Assembly (NCBI GenBank): GCA_019116525.1
Contig: DXBM01000010.1
Coordinates: 19,603 to 83,602, forward strand
DNA from: Candidatus Olsenella pullistercoris
GTDB taxonomy: Bacteria; Actinomycetota; Coriobacteriia; Coriobacteriales; Atopobiaceae
Direction: 5' to 3'
Length of the DNA stretch: 64,000 nt
In this document: piece by piece, positions 39,142 to 50,610 of the stretch
Layout of the letters: every line of letters starts with the position of its first letter
Position numbering within the stretch: position 1 is the first letter of the stretch
Translations under genes and position numbers: made by a program
The notes under the pieces: model-generated
The model's database searches: none
The model's input: only the letters and a program-made list of their open reading frames with translations
What the model was told of the DNA's origin: nothing

Positions 39142-42100
39142 GTGTATCTGAAGTCGCTGACACTCAAGGGGTTCAAGTCGTTCGCCGACAAGACCCACAT
39201 GGCCTTCGACCCCGGCCTCACCGTGGTCGTGGGCCCAAACGGCTCGGGCAAGTCCAACGTCTCCGACGCCATCCTCTGGGTCCTCGGCGAGCAGAGCGCC
39301 AAGCAGCTGCGCGGCCAGGCGATGGAGGACGTCATCTTCTCCGGGTCCTCGGCGCGCGGGGCCGTGGGCGTTGCCGAGGTCACGCTCGTCCTTGACAACT
39401 CCGATCACACCCTGCCCATCGACTTTTCCGAGGTGGGCATCACGCGGCGGATGTATCGCTCAGGCGAGTCGGAATACCTCATCAACGGCGCTCCAAGCCG
39501 CCTCATGGACGTTCAGGACATCCTGCACGACTCGGGCCTCGGCAAGGACACGCACTCGATCATCTCCCAGGGCAAGCTCGACTCCATCCTCTCGAGCCGC
39601 CCCGAGGAGCGCCGCGCCCTCATAGAGGAGGCCGCCGACATCTCCAAGCACCGCCGCCGCAAGGAGCGGAGCCTGCGCAAGCTCGTCTCCATGGACGAGA
39701 ACCTCGCGCGCGCCAAGGTCGTTGCGCGCGAGCTCCAGCGGCAGCTGAGGCCGCTCGAGCGCCAGGTTGACCGCGCCCAGCGCGCACGGGCGCTCGAGGA
39801 GGAGCTCTCCGCGCTTGAGGTGCAGCTCGCCGTTGACGACCTGAGGAGGCTCCAGGAGAGCTACGGTCGCCTCTCGTCACGCGGCCAGGAGGCTGACGCC
39901 GCCTGCGAGCTCGCCCAGTACCGTCTCGACGAGAAGAGCCGGGAGCTCGAGAAGCTCCAGTCCCTGCTCGAGCAGAAGGGCCTCTTCGTGGGCGACCTCG
40001 GGGAGCAGCGTCGCCGCATGCAGGACATCCTCGGCAGGATGGACTCTGACATGCGCCTGCTCGAGGAGAAGGGCAAGAACATGGTCTCTCGCCTCTCCGA
40101 CATGCGCATGCAGCTCTCAACGACCGAGAAGCAGCGTGCCGACGCCCTCGGGGAGCGCGAGCGGGCGCTCTCGGACCTCTCTGACGCGCGCGTGCGCGAG
40201 GAGTCGCTGAGGGCCACGGTCGACGAGCTCGAGGACACGTCCAAGAAGGCCGCCGAGCGCCGGCGCGCGCTCGACCGCGAGCTCGCCGGCATCACTGCGG
40301 AGGAGCGCGAGGCGCGCGCCGAGGCGGACCGCGAGACGCTCGCCTATGCCAAGCTCGAGGAGCAGATCTCGTCCGCCGAGGTCGAGGACCAGATGTTCGC
40401 CTCGCGCCTCGAGCAGATCGACGAGGCGGTGAGAAACGCCGAAGAGGTGCTCGCCAACCGCCTTGAGCGCGCCGAGGAGCTCGACGAGCTCATCGCCGCC
40501 GCGCGCGAGCGCGAGGAGGAGCTTGCCAAGCTCATCGACGAGCGCGATGCGGCGCTCAAGGACGCTCGCGCTCGCGAGGGCGCAGCGCGTGCCAGCCTCT
40601 CAGCGGCGCAGGCAACGCTCGACGCTCTTCGCGCCGTTGACGCGGACGTGGAGAGCGCGAGCCCGCTCGTTGCCAGGCTCGCGGACCTTGCTGGCGAGAG
40701 GCTCGAGTGCCGCTTGGCCGACCTTGTTGACGCCGACCCCTCGGTGGAGGGGCTCGTCGAGCGCCTGCTCGGCGACGACCTCGCCGCGCTCGTGGTTCCC
40801 GACGCGCGCACCGCGTCCGGGCTCGCGGCCGACGCGCTGGGCCTTGGTGCCGCCGAGGGTCGCGCCACGATCGTTCCCAAGTCACCAAGCGCCGTGGCTG
40901 CAGTCTCGGACGCTCCCGGAACGGCGCTCATGGGCCGCCTGCGCGTGAGCGACGAGGGCCGCGCGCTGCTCGAGGCCCTTCTCGGCAACGTCCGCCTGGT
41001 GGAGGACGCAGACGCTGCTATGCGCGCTCACGAGCAGTGCCCGTCGTGCCTCTACGTGACCCCCGACGGCATCTGCGTTCTGCCTGACGGGCGCGTCCGT
41101 GTGGGCGCTGCCCCCTCGGCCGAGACCGGCGCGCTTGAGCGCAAGCGCAAGATTCGCGAGCTTCAGGGCAGCCTTCCCGAGCTCGAGCGCGCCCTTTCCG
41201 GCGCGAGCGAGGACGTCGTCTCGGCCGAGCGGGCTCTCGCCGAGGCTCGCGAGGACGCCACCGAGGCAAAAGGCCAGCTCGCTCGTCTCACGGCAGAGCT
41301 TGCCTCGGTCACGTCCGAGCGCGGCAGGCTCGAGGCCCAGCTGACCAGCGCCTCCTCGGAGCGCGCGCAGGTGACCAAGAGGCGCGCCGCAGCCGCCGAG
41401 CGCGCCGCTGAGGCCCACGAGCAGATTGACGCCCACCGCAGCGCTGCGCGCGCCGCGAGCGAGCGCGCCGCCGAGCTTGCGCGGTCGCTCGACGAGCGCT
41501 CCTCGGAGCACGAGGAGGCCGTCCGCGAGCAGAGCAAGGCGAGCCGCGAGCTCTCCGACGCGCGCCTCGAGCTTGCCATGGTCTGCGAGCGGCGCGCCAA
41601 CCTCGAGCGCAGGGAGCGCGAGCTCCAGGGGCGCGTGCGGGAGCTCGACGGGCGCATCGCTGCCACGGCTCGCTCGTCGCGCGCCCTCGAGGTCGTGCGT
41701 CTGCGCGTTGACCCGCTGCACGAGCGCTACGACGCCATCCGCGAGCGTGCCCTCGAGTGGGCCGCGCGCCTCAAGGACCGCGCCTCGCTCGCCGAGGCCG
41801 ACTCGGACTCGCTCAAGCGCACGATAGGCGGCGCTCGCGAGGCCGTTGCCGCCGCGACGCGCGAGCTCGACGCCGCCCGCGAGGCGGCCAACGAGGTGAA
41901 GGTGGACCTCGGTCGCCTCGAGGTGCAGGTCGAGACGGCGGTGAACGCAATCGTGGCGACGGGTGCCGTGCTCGACGAGGCACTGCTCCTTCCCGAGCCC
42001 GACGACCGGGAGGCCGCCGAGCGCCGCGTCTCCTCCCTCAAGCGCGAGATCGAGGCCATCGGCCCCGTGAACGCCGTCGCGATGGACGAGTACCTGCGCC

Positions 42101-42678
42101 TCAAGGAGCGAGCCGACTACATCGGCGAGCAGGTCGCAGACCTCGAGAGCGCGCGCACGTCGCTCAAGAAGATCACCGCGGCGATCGATCGCAAGATGCG
42201 CAACCGGTTCCTTGCAGTGTTCGAGCGAGTGAACCGCAACTTCGCTGAGATCTTCTCGCTTCTGTTCCCGGGCGGCCAGGCGCACATCGAGATGACGAAC
42301 CCCGACGACCCCTCCGAGACGGGCATCGAGATCATCGCGCAGCCGAGAGGCAAGAAGCTCGCAAAGATGATGCTCATGAGCGGCGGCGAGAAGTCCCTCA
42401 CGGTGCTCGCGCTCCTGTTTGCCGTCTATCAGGTGCGAACGGTTCCCTTCTATGTCTTTGACGAGGTCGAGGCCGCCCTTGACGACTCGAACCTCTCCAA
42501 GCTGCTCGACGCGATCGAGCGGCTCAAGCAGTCCACGCAGCTGATCGTCATCTCTCACCAGCGCAGGACGATGGAGCAGGCGGACGTTCTCTACGGCGTG
42601 TCCATGCAGGCCGACGGCGTGAGCCGGGTGGTCTCGCAGAGGCTCGACCGAGCAACCGGAAAGGTGGTTGATGCGTAA
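39142..42678 (+). CDS. smc: Chromosome segregation protein SMC
   Basis: 'MYLKSLTLKGFKSFADKT...VVGPNGSGKSNVSDAILWVLGEQSAKQLRG', long coiled coils, C-terminal 'LMSGGEKSLTVLALLFAVYQVRTVPFYVFDEVEAALDDSN'. Confidence 0.97.
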   Translation: MYLKSLTLKGFKSFADKTHMAFDPGLTVVVGPNGSGKSNVSDAILWVLGEQSAKQLRGQAMEDVIFSGSSARGAVGVAEVTLVLDNSDHTLPIDFSEVGITRRMYRSGESEYLINGAPSRLMDVQDILHDSGLGKDTHSIISQGKLDSILSSRPEERRALIEEAADISKHRRRKERSLRKLVSMDENLARAKVVARELQRQLRPLERQVDRAQRARALEEELSALEVQLAVDDLRRLQESYGRLSSRGQEADAACELAQYRLDEKSRELEKLQSLLEQKGLFVGDLGEQRRRMQDILGRMDSDMRLLEEKGKNMVSRLSDMRMQLSTTEKQRADALGERERALSDLSDARVREESLRATVDELEDTSKKAAERRRALDRELAGITAEEREARAEADRETLAYAKLEEQISSAEVEDQMFASRLEQIDEAVRNAEEVLANRLERAEELDELIAAAREREEELAKLIDERDAALKDARAREGAARASLSAAQATLDALRAVDADVESASPLVARLADLAGERLECRLADLVDADPSVEGLVERLLGDDLAALVVPDARTASGLAADALGLGAAEGRATIVPKSPSAVAAVSDAPGTALMGRLRVSDEGRALLEALLGNVRLVEDADAAMRAHEQCPSCLYVTPDGICVLPDGRVRVGAAPSAETGALERKRKIRELQGSLPELERALSGASEDVVSAERALAEAREDATEAKGQLARLTAELASVTSERGRLEAQLTSASSERAQVTKRRAAAAERAAEAHEQIDAHRSAARAASERAAELARSLDERSSEHEEAVREQSKASRELSDARLELAMVCERRANLERRERELQGRVRELDGRIAATARSSRALEVVRLRVDPLHERYDAIRERALEWAARLKDRASLAEADSDSLKRTIGGAREAVAAATRELDAAREAANEVKVDLGRLEVQVETAVNAIVATGAVLDEALLLPEPDDREAAERRVSSLKREIEAIGPVNAVAMDEYLRLKERADYIGEQVADLESARTSLKKITAAIDRKMRNRFLAVFERVNRNFAEIFSLLFPGGQAHIEMTNPDDPSETGIEIIAQPRGKKLAKMMLMSGGEKSLTVLALLFAVYQVRTVPFYVFDEVEAALDDSNLSKLLDAIERLKQSTQLIVISHQRRTMEQADVLYGVSMQADGVSRVVSQRLDRATGKVVDA

Positions 42679-43579
42679 GATGGGCCTTCTCGACAGCCTC
42701 AAGAACGGGCTCAAGCGGTCGCGCGAGGCGATCAACGAGATCTTCTACATGGGCGGGCAGGTCGACGAGGAGTTCTGGGAGGACCTCGAGGACACGCTCG
42801 TGATGGGCGACATGGGCGCTGAGCTCGTCATGCGCGTCGTGGACGACCTGCGCGAGCAGGCGGCGCGACAGAACCTCACGCGTGCCGAGCAGATCCGCGA
42901 CGCGCTCGCCGAGCGCCTGGCGGCAGAGTTCCCCGAGGCCGCGCGGGACCCGTTCACCGACGTGCCGAGCTGCGTTCTGTTCGTTGGCATCAATGGCGCG
43001 GGCAAGACGACGACCGTCGGGAAGCTCGCCGGCCGCGCGAAGGCGGCGGGCGTCCCGTGCCTCATCGGGGGTGCCGACACCTTCAGGGCGGCTGCCATCG
43101 AGCAGCTCGAGGTGTGGGGCGAGCGCGCCGGCGTTGACGTGGTGACGCGCGAGCGCGGTGCCGACCCGGCGAGCGTGTGCTACGACGTGGTGGAGGAGGC
43201 CGAGCGCAGGGGCGCCGAGCTCGTGCTCGTTGACACGGCGGGCCGCCTGCACACCTCCGCTGACCTCATGCGTGAGCTGGCCAAGGTCGTGAACGTCACG
43301 CGCAAGCGCTCCTCGGCGCCCGTCTCGGTCGTGCTCGTCATCGACGCCACCACCGGGCAGAACGGCCTCAACCAGGCTCGCGAGTTCAACGAGGCGCTCG
43401 AGCTCGACGGGCTCATCGTCACCAAGCTCGACGGCACCGCCAAGGGTGGCATCGCGCTTGCCATATCCAGCCAGCTGGGCCTCCCCATCTACCGCATTGG
43501 GGTGGGGGAGTCCCTTGACGACCTCCAGACCTTCGATGCGCTCGACTTCTGTCGCGCGCTCGTGGGCGAAGGGATGTGA
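42671..43579 (+). CDS. ftsY: Signal recognition particle receptor FtsY
   Basis: 'VLFVGINGAGKTTTVGKLAG...ADTFRAAAIEQLEVWGERAGVDVV...LVDTAGRLHTSADLM'. Confidence 0.95.
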   Translation: MRKMGLLDSLKNGLKRSREAINEIFYMGGQVDEEFWEDLEDTLVMGDMGAELVMRVVDDLREQAARQNLTRAEQIRDALAERLAAEFPEAARDPFTDVPSCVLFVGINGAGKTTTVGKLAGRAKAAGVPCLIGGADTFRAAAIEQLEVWGERAGVDVVTRERGADPASVCYDVVEEAERRGAELVLVDTAGRLHTSADLMRELAKVVNVTRKRSSAPVSVVLVIDATTGQNGLNQAREFNEALELDGLIVTKLDGTAKGGIALAISSQLGLPIYRIGVGESLDDLQTFDALDFCRALVGEGM

Positions 43580-43581
43580 CC

Positions 43582-44958
43582 ATGTTCAACTCGCTCTCCG
43601 ACCGTCTCCAGGACACCTTCGAGCGCCTGCGCTGCAAGGGACGCCTCACCGAGGACGACATCAACGTCGCCATGCGCGAGATTCGCATGGCGCTGCTCGA
43701 GGCTGACGTCAACTACCGCGTGGTCAAGGAGTTCGTGGGTCGCTGCAAGGAGAAGTGCCTTGCCGCCGACGTCCTCGACTCCCTCACGCCTGCGCAGAAC
43801 GTCGTTCGCGTGGTGCTTGACGAGCTGACCGTTCTGCTCGGCTCGACTGACTCCAAGCTCACGCTTGCGCAGAACCGCACCCCCAACGTCATCATGCTCG
43901 TGGGCCTTCAGGGCTCGGGCAAGACGACCGCGGCCGCCAAGCTCGCCTACCTGCTCAAGCGCGAGGGGCACAGCCCGCTGCTCGCCGCGTGCGACACGCA
44001 CCGACCTGCCGCTGCCGACCAGCTCGCGACGCTCGGCGGCGAGATCGGCGTGGCGGTCTTCCGCGGCGAAGGCAAGGACGCCGTTGCCGTTGCCTCGGGC
44101 GCCATCCAGGAGGCGGTCGACCACCTGAACGACATCGTGATCGTGGACACCGCGGGCCGCCTGCAGATCGACGAGGAGATGATGGAGGAGGCCGTCGCGA
44201 TCAAGCGGGCGGTTCGCCCGGACCAGGTCCTCATGGTCGTCGACGCCATGACCGGCCAGGATATCGTCAACGTGGTCACGGAGTTCGCCAACCGCGTGGA
44301 CTTTGACGGCGTCATCATGTCCAAGCTCGACGGCGACGCGCGCGGCGGCGGCGCGCTCTCGGTGCGCGAGGTCACGGGCAAGCCCATCAAGTTCGTCTCC
44401 ATGGGAGAGAAGCCCGACTCTCTCGAGGTCTTCCACCCCGATCGCATGGCCAAGCGCATCCTTGGCATGGGCGACGTTGTCGGCATCATCGAGCAGGCGC
44501 AGAAGGTCGCTGACGAGCAGCAGGTCGCTGACGCGGAGCGCATGCTGCGCGAGGGCTTCACGATGGACGACCTGCTCTCCCAGATGCAGCAGATCAGGAA
44601 GATGGGCGGCCTGCAGAAGCTCATGGGGATGATCCCCGGCATGGAGCGCGCGATGGCGCAGGCACCCGGCGCGATGGACGAGTCCCAGATGACGCGCATG
44701 GAGGCGATCATTCACTCCATGACCAAGGAGGAGCGCGCTCGCCCGAAGATCATCAACGGCCAGCGCCGCAGGCGCATCGCCCAGGGCTCGGGGCGCTCCG
44801 TGCAGGAGGTCAACCAGCTCATCAAGCAGTGGGGCGAGATGAACAAGATGATGGGCAAGGTCAAGGGCATGATGCAGCCAGGGATGGGCGGCAAGAAGGG
44901 TCGTCGCGCCATGCAGCAGATGATGCGCAACATGGGCGGCGGACGCATGCCGTTCTAG
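43582..44958 (+). CDS. ffh: Signal recognition particle protein Ffh
   Basis: 'MLVGLQGSGKTTAAAKLAYLLK..CDTHRPAAADQLATLG...IVDTAGRLQIDEEMM' plus Met-rich M domain. Confidence 0.96.
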   Translation: MFNSLSDRLQDTFERLRCKGRLTEDDINVAMREIRMALLEADVNYRVVKEFVGRCKEKCLAADVLDSLTPAQNVVRVVLDELTVLLGSTDSKLTLAQNRTPNVIMLVGLQGSGKTTAAAKLAYLLKREGHSPLLAACDTHRPAAADQLATLGGEIGVAVFRGEGKDAVAVASGAIQEAVDHLNDIVIVDTAGRLQIDEEMMEEAVAIKRAVRPDQVLMVVDAMTGQDIVNVVTEFANRVDFDGVIMSKLDGDARGGGALSVREVTGKPIKFVSMGEKPDSLEVFHPDRMAKRILGMGDVVGIIEQAQKVADEQQVADAERMLREGFTMDDLLSQMQQIRKMGGLQKLMGMIPGMERAMAQAPGAMDESQMTRMEAIIHSMTKEERARPKIINGQRRRRIAQGSGRSVQEVNQLIKQWGEMNKMMGKVKGMMQPGMGGKKGRRAMQQMMRNMGGGRMPF

Positions 44959-44999
44959 GCGCCCTTGGCTAGATGCGGGCTTGCCTTTCCCGACGCACT

Positions 45000-45033
45000 A
45001 AGAACCCCCAGGCAGAGCGCCTGGGGGTTCTTG
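45000..45033 (+). terminator. Rho-independent terminator after ffh
   Basis: aagaacccccaggcagagcgcctgggggttctt. Confidence 0.9.
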
Positions 45034-45288
45034 CTTGAGGCGTCCGCGCGGCGCCCTCCGGGCTCTTTGGAGCACGTGCACTCATGTGTTGGGTGATTCT
45101 GCTGGCGCACATAAAGTGCTGTTTCGTAGGTGCCATTTCTCTAGCTGCGGTTCTTTGGATGATGAAGGCTCTCGTACTCCTTGCCATCTCATAAAACCAC
45201 CCAACACTTGCGAGGGGTGGCGCACGGCTCGCTCGGGAAGGACGACTCGCTAGAATCAACATGATGAAAAGCGACGAAGGGAGAGAGC

Positions 45289-46107
45289 GTGGCACGGCTA
45301 GCTCAGCTGGGAACGATCGACGACAAGCGGCTGGACGTCTTTGCCCGTCTCTCCGAGCACCAGCTCAAGAACGCGCTCGAGGTCGAGCGCGGCGTGTTTA
45401 TCGCTGAGTCCCACCTCGTTGTTGACGTCGCGCTCGACAGCGGGGCGGAGCCGCTCGCCTTTCTCGTGGACGAGCGCGACCTGCCCGCAAGCGAGCGCAT
45501 CCTCGCCCGGACGGGGGATGACGTGCCCGCATACGTGCTTCCGCACGAGCAGGTCTCGCGCCTCACCGGGTTTCATCTCACGCGCGGGTTGCTGTGCGCC
45601 ATGCGTCGGCCACGCGCCCTCTCGCTCGCCGAGGCGCTTGACGGCGCCCGTCACGTGGCCGTGCTCGAGGACCTGGTTGACGTAGCCAACGTGGGCGCGC
45701 TCTTCCGCAACGCTGCCGCGCTCGGCGTCGACGCGGTGGTTCTCTCGCCGCGCTGTGCCGACCCGCTCACTCGCCGCGCGCTACGAGTGTCGATGGGCTG
45801 TGCCCTCAAGCTCCCGTGGGCTCGAGCGGCGGAGGGGGAGTGGCCGGAGGGCGCCTTTGACGTCCTGCACGAGCTTGGGTTCGAGTGCCTTGCGATGGCG
45901 CTCGACGAGCGCGCCGTTCCCCTTGACGACCCAAGTCTCGCGCGCGCCGGCAGGCAGGCTCTCGTCTTTGGGAGCGAGGGCCCCGGGCTCACGGCTCGCG
46001 CGCTCGCCGCGTGCGACCGCACCGTCATCATCCCCATGGGCCGCGAGGTTGACTCCCTGAACGTTGCCGCCAGCTCTGCCATCGCCTTCTGGCAGCTCTT
46101 CAGATAG
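45289..46107 (+). CDS. TrmH/SpoU-family RNA 2'-O-methyltransferase
   Basis: 'LEDLVDVANVGALFRNAAALGVDAVVLSPRCADPLTRRALRVSMG...LVFGSEGPGLTARALAACDRTVIIPMGREVDSLNVAASSAI'. Confidence 0.92.
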   Translation: MARLAQLGTIDDKRLDVFARLSEHQLKNALEVERGVFIAESHLVVDVALDSGAEPLAFLVDERDLPASERILARTGDDVPAYVLPHEQVSRLTGFHLTRGLLCAMRRPRALSLAEALDGARHVAVLEDLVDVANVGALFRNAAALGVDAVVLSPRCADPLTRRALRVSMGCALKLPWARAAEGEWPEGAFDVLHELGFECLAMALDERAVPLDDPSLARAGRQALVFGSEGPGLTARALAACDRTVIIPMGREVDSLNVAASSAIAFWQLFR

Positions 46108-46108
46108 C

Positions 46109-46145
46109 AAGACCCCCTCTGGCACCGAGGGCCAGAGGGGGTCGG
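46109..46145. terminator. Bidirectional terminator between convergent SpoU and ftsH genes
   Basis: aagaccccctctggc-accgag-ggccagagggggtc hairpin. Confidence 0.75.
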
Positions 46146-46167
46146 AATCGCTGGGGGCGTTGCGTCG

Positions 46168-48069
<1,902 letters not shown>

Positions 48070-48171
48070 CGTTTGCGCTTACCCTTCGTAGTGTTGGCAC
48101 TTGGGTTGATTGATACCCAGTTTATCCGCCTTAGTCGCGCGAGGCGCGCCGATGCGCACAGATTCCCCGCG

Positions 48172-50079
48172 TCAGGCCTGGCCGCGGGCGGTCCGCTCGG
48201 GGAGCTCGCCGGCTCGGTAGGCGGCGAGAAGGGCGCGCAGGTCGGCGATCTGCTCGCGGATGTCGGCGCCGGTGTCGGTGTCCCCGACGGTGAGCGGAGC
48301 GGGGCGAGCCTCGAACCGGTCGTCGTCGCTCATGATGTCGGCGTTGAGGTCGAGCACGTCGTCGATCGACGCGAAGGGCCTGTGCGCCTTGATTCGCATC
48401 CCTCGGGGGTCCGAGATGAGCGTGTAGCCGGCGATTCCGGTCGTCTTGTGGTAGGCCTCGCAGAAGCCGCCGTCGATGACGACGAGCCTTCCGCCCGCTC
48501 GAACGGGCCTCTCGCCCTTGGAGGCGTGCACGGGCGTGTGCCCGTTTATGACGTGGCCGTGCACGGGGTCGCACCCAAAGTCCTCGAGCACCCGCGCGCA
48601 CGCGGCGGGGTCGTCCATGAGCCGGTAGTAGGGGTCGCGCGGCTCGTCCCACGTGGAGCGGTCGGTGAAGTAGGTCCGCTCGAAGGTCTTGACGACGCGC
48701 CCCGAGAGGGGGGAGTACCGCCCGCACCAGAGGTACCACATCCAGTCGAGCGAGACCTGGTCGTGCTCGAGCCAGGCGCGGCGGGCGAGGCGGTCGGCGT
48801 AGTCGTAGTAGGCCCTTCCGGCGAGCAGCTGCCCCTGGTGGTTCACGGGGTGGAACGTGCCGTCCTCGTCCATGGGAACGCAGGCGTGGAAGAGCACGTT
48901 GTCGTTCGACACGAGGTACGCGCTCCCGTGCTCGTAGAGGAAGTTCACGTGCGCGCGGAGCTTGTCGGAGGTGCGGACCGCCTCGAGGAGGTTGTCCATG
49001 ACGCGGGCCTCCTCGGCGGTGAGCTCGTAGGGCCGCGACGCGTCGAGCGTGGGGAAGTCGCGCGTGCGCAGCTCGTAGGCCCTCCCGCCCACCTCGCACG
49101 TCCCGCGCTGCGGGTCGACGTGCCCGAGCAGCAGCCGGTCCTCCATCCCCCAGTTGGGGTGGCGCGAGATGGTCTGCCCCTCCAGCTTGAAGAGGATGAC
49201 GGAGATGGCCTTCTCCACCGGGCTCATCCCGTCGTCGGCGCGATAGGTCGCCTCCGCGAAGAGCGCGAGCTCACGCAGCGACACTCCGTAGGCGCTCTCC
49301 AGGATCTTGAGGCTGTCATAGTGGATGTTGTTGCGGATGACGGCGGCGAGGCACGCGGCGGACCCTGCGGCTGCGCCCATCCACACGATGTCATGGTTGC
49401 CCCACTGCAGGTCGACGGAGTGGTAGCCCATGAGGCTGTCGATGATCTTGTCGGCGTGCGCGCCGCGGTCGAACACGTCGCCGACGACGTGGAGGTGGTC
49501 CACCGCGAGGCGCTTCACGAGCGAGGCGAGGCTCACGATGAAGTCGTCTGCCGAGCCCGTCTCAACGATCGTGTCGATGATGCGCCGATGGTAGCGCTGG
49601 CGCTCGTCGCCCTCCCCGGGGGAGGCGTGGAGCAGCTCGTCGATGATGTAGGCGTACTCGACGGGCATGGCGCGGCGCACCTTGGAGCGAGTGTAGGAGT
49701 CGGAGAGGAAGCGCGCGAGGCGCACGAGGCGCATGAGCGTGATCGCGTACCACTCGTCCGTGGCGCGGCCCTCCTCCCGCAGGCGGCGGAGCTTGCGGTG
49801 GGGGTAGTAGATGAGGGTGCAGAGGTCGGCCTGCTCTCCGAGCGTGAGCTCAAAGCGGAACGTGTCCGCCACGCGCTCTCGAATGACGCCGGAGCAGTTG
49901 GAGAGGATGTGCTTGAACGCCTCGTACTCGCCGTGCACGTCCGAGACAAAGTGCTCGGTGCCCTTCGGCAGGTTGAGGATGGCCTCGAGGTTGATGATCT
50001 CCGAGTACGCCGAGCGCGCGGTGGGGAACTTCTCGGACAGGAGCTCGAGGTACTTGCGGCTGGGTTCTGTCTGTGACAT
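48172..50079 (-). CDS. fbp: Class III fructose-1,6-bisphosphatase
   Basis: 'HFVSDVHGEYEAFKHILSNCSGVIRERV', 'VVGDVFDRGAHADKIIDSLMGYHSVDLQWGNHDIVWMGAAAGS', 'NGHTPVHASKGERPVRAGGRLVVIDGGFCEAYHKTTGIAGYTLI'. Confidence 0.93.
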   Translation of the reverse strand: MSQTEPSRKYLELLSEKFPTARSAYSEIINLEAILNLPKGTEHFVSDVHGEYEAFKHILSNCSGVIRERVADTFRFELTLGEQADLCTLIYYPHRKLRRLREEGRATDEWYAITLMRLVRLARFLSDSYTRSKVRRAMPVEYAYIIDELLHASPGEGDERQRYHRRIIDTIVETGSADDFIVSLASLVKRLAVDHLHVVGDVFDRGAHADKIIDSLMGYHSVDLQWGNHDIVWMGAAAGSAACLAAVIRNNIHYDSLKILESAYGVSLRELALFAEATYRADDGMSPVEKAISVILFKLEGQTISRHPNWGMEDRLLLGHVDPQRGTCEVGGRAYELRTRDFPTLDASRPYELTAEEARVMDNLLEAVRTSDKLRAHVNFLYEHGSAYLVSNDNVLFHACVPMDEDGTFHPVNHQGQLLAGRAYYDYADRLARRAWLEHDQVSLDWMWYLWCGRYSPLSGRVVKTFERTYFTDRSTWDEPRDPYYRLMDDPAACARVLEDFGCDPVHGHVINGHTPVHASKGERPVRAGGRLVVIDGGFCEAYHKTTGIAGYTLISDPRGMRIKAHRPFASIDDVLDLNADIMSDDDRFEARPAPLTVGDTDTGADIREQIADLRALLAAYRAGELPERTARGQA

Positions 50080-50257
50080 GGCTTCCTTTCCGACAGCGTC
50101 TCACCAATGGTGGGTTGTCCCCCGGGATCGTGGCAACCCTTTTTCGGCGAGAAGGGCGCGCGGCTGTGGCTTTGGGCGCGACTCCTCGTCCTTCTCGGCG
50201 ACGGCGCGCCCGGGTCCGCGCAAACGTGCTACCATGCTCTCCGAGGCGTTGAAGGGG

Positions 50258-50516
50258 AGAGTACCCGGGAGCGCGCGGCCCAGAGAGAGCGGGGACGGTG
50301 GGAGCCCGCGGTCGCGTCCCGGCGAAGATCACCCCCGAGCCGCGGCCCCAAAGCGCCGCCGAGAAGCACGGTCTTCTCGCCGCGCGAGTAGGCGTCGCCG
50401 GAGTGGCCGCCGACACAGGCCAGCCGAGTACGGCGGATATCCGCTCGCTGGGTGGTTCACAAGCGAAGTCGCGCAGGCGCTTCGTCCCAGCAGGAGGGAC
50501 GGGCGCCTTTTTGGTG
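50258..50516 (+). promoter_or_regulatory. T-box leader of ileS (Ile ATC specifier), transcription-termination type
   Basis: Stem I-like 'agagagcggggacggtgggagcccgc'; 'ggcgaagATCacccccgagcc' specifier region; T-box-like 'gctgggtggttcacaagcg'; terminator ggcgcttcgtccc-agcagga-gggacgggcgccttttt. Confidence 0.8.
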
Positions 50517-50523
50517 TCCGAGG

Positions 50524-50599
50524 CGATGAGACGAAGGGACAGTCCCTTTGTCTCATCAAACGAGAAATGAGACAAAGGGACTGTCCCTTCGTCTCATCG
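50524..50599. repeat. Perfect 33-bp inverted repeat, 10-nt spacer, each arm itself palindromic
   Basis: cgatgagacgaagggacagtccctttgtctcat (50524-50556) and its exact reverse complement (50567-50599). Confidence 0.95.
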
Positions 50600-50610
50600 A
50601 AGGAGGAAGC

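Noticed and set aside
45034-45288. tRNA or SRP RNA gene after ffh
   Set aside because: No cloverleaf, TTCGA-type T-loop or SRP domain IV consensus could be recognised; no tRNA or rRNA gene was found by eye anywhere in the window.
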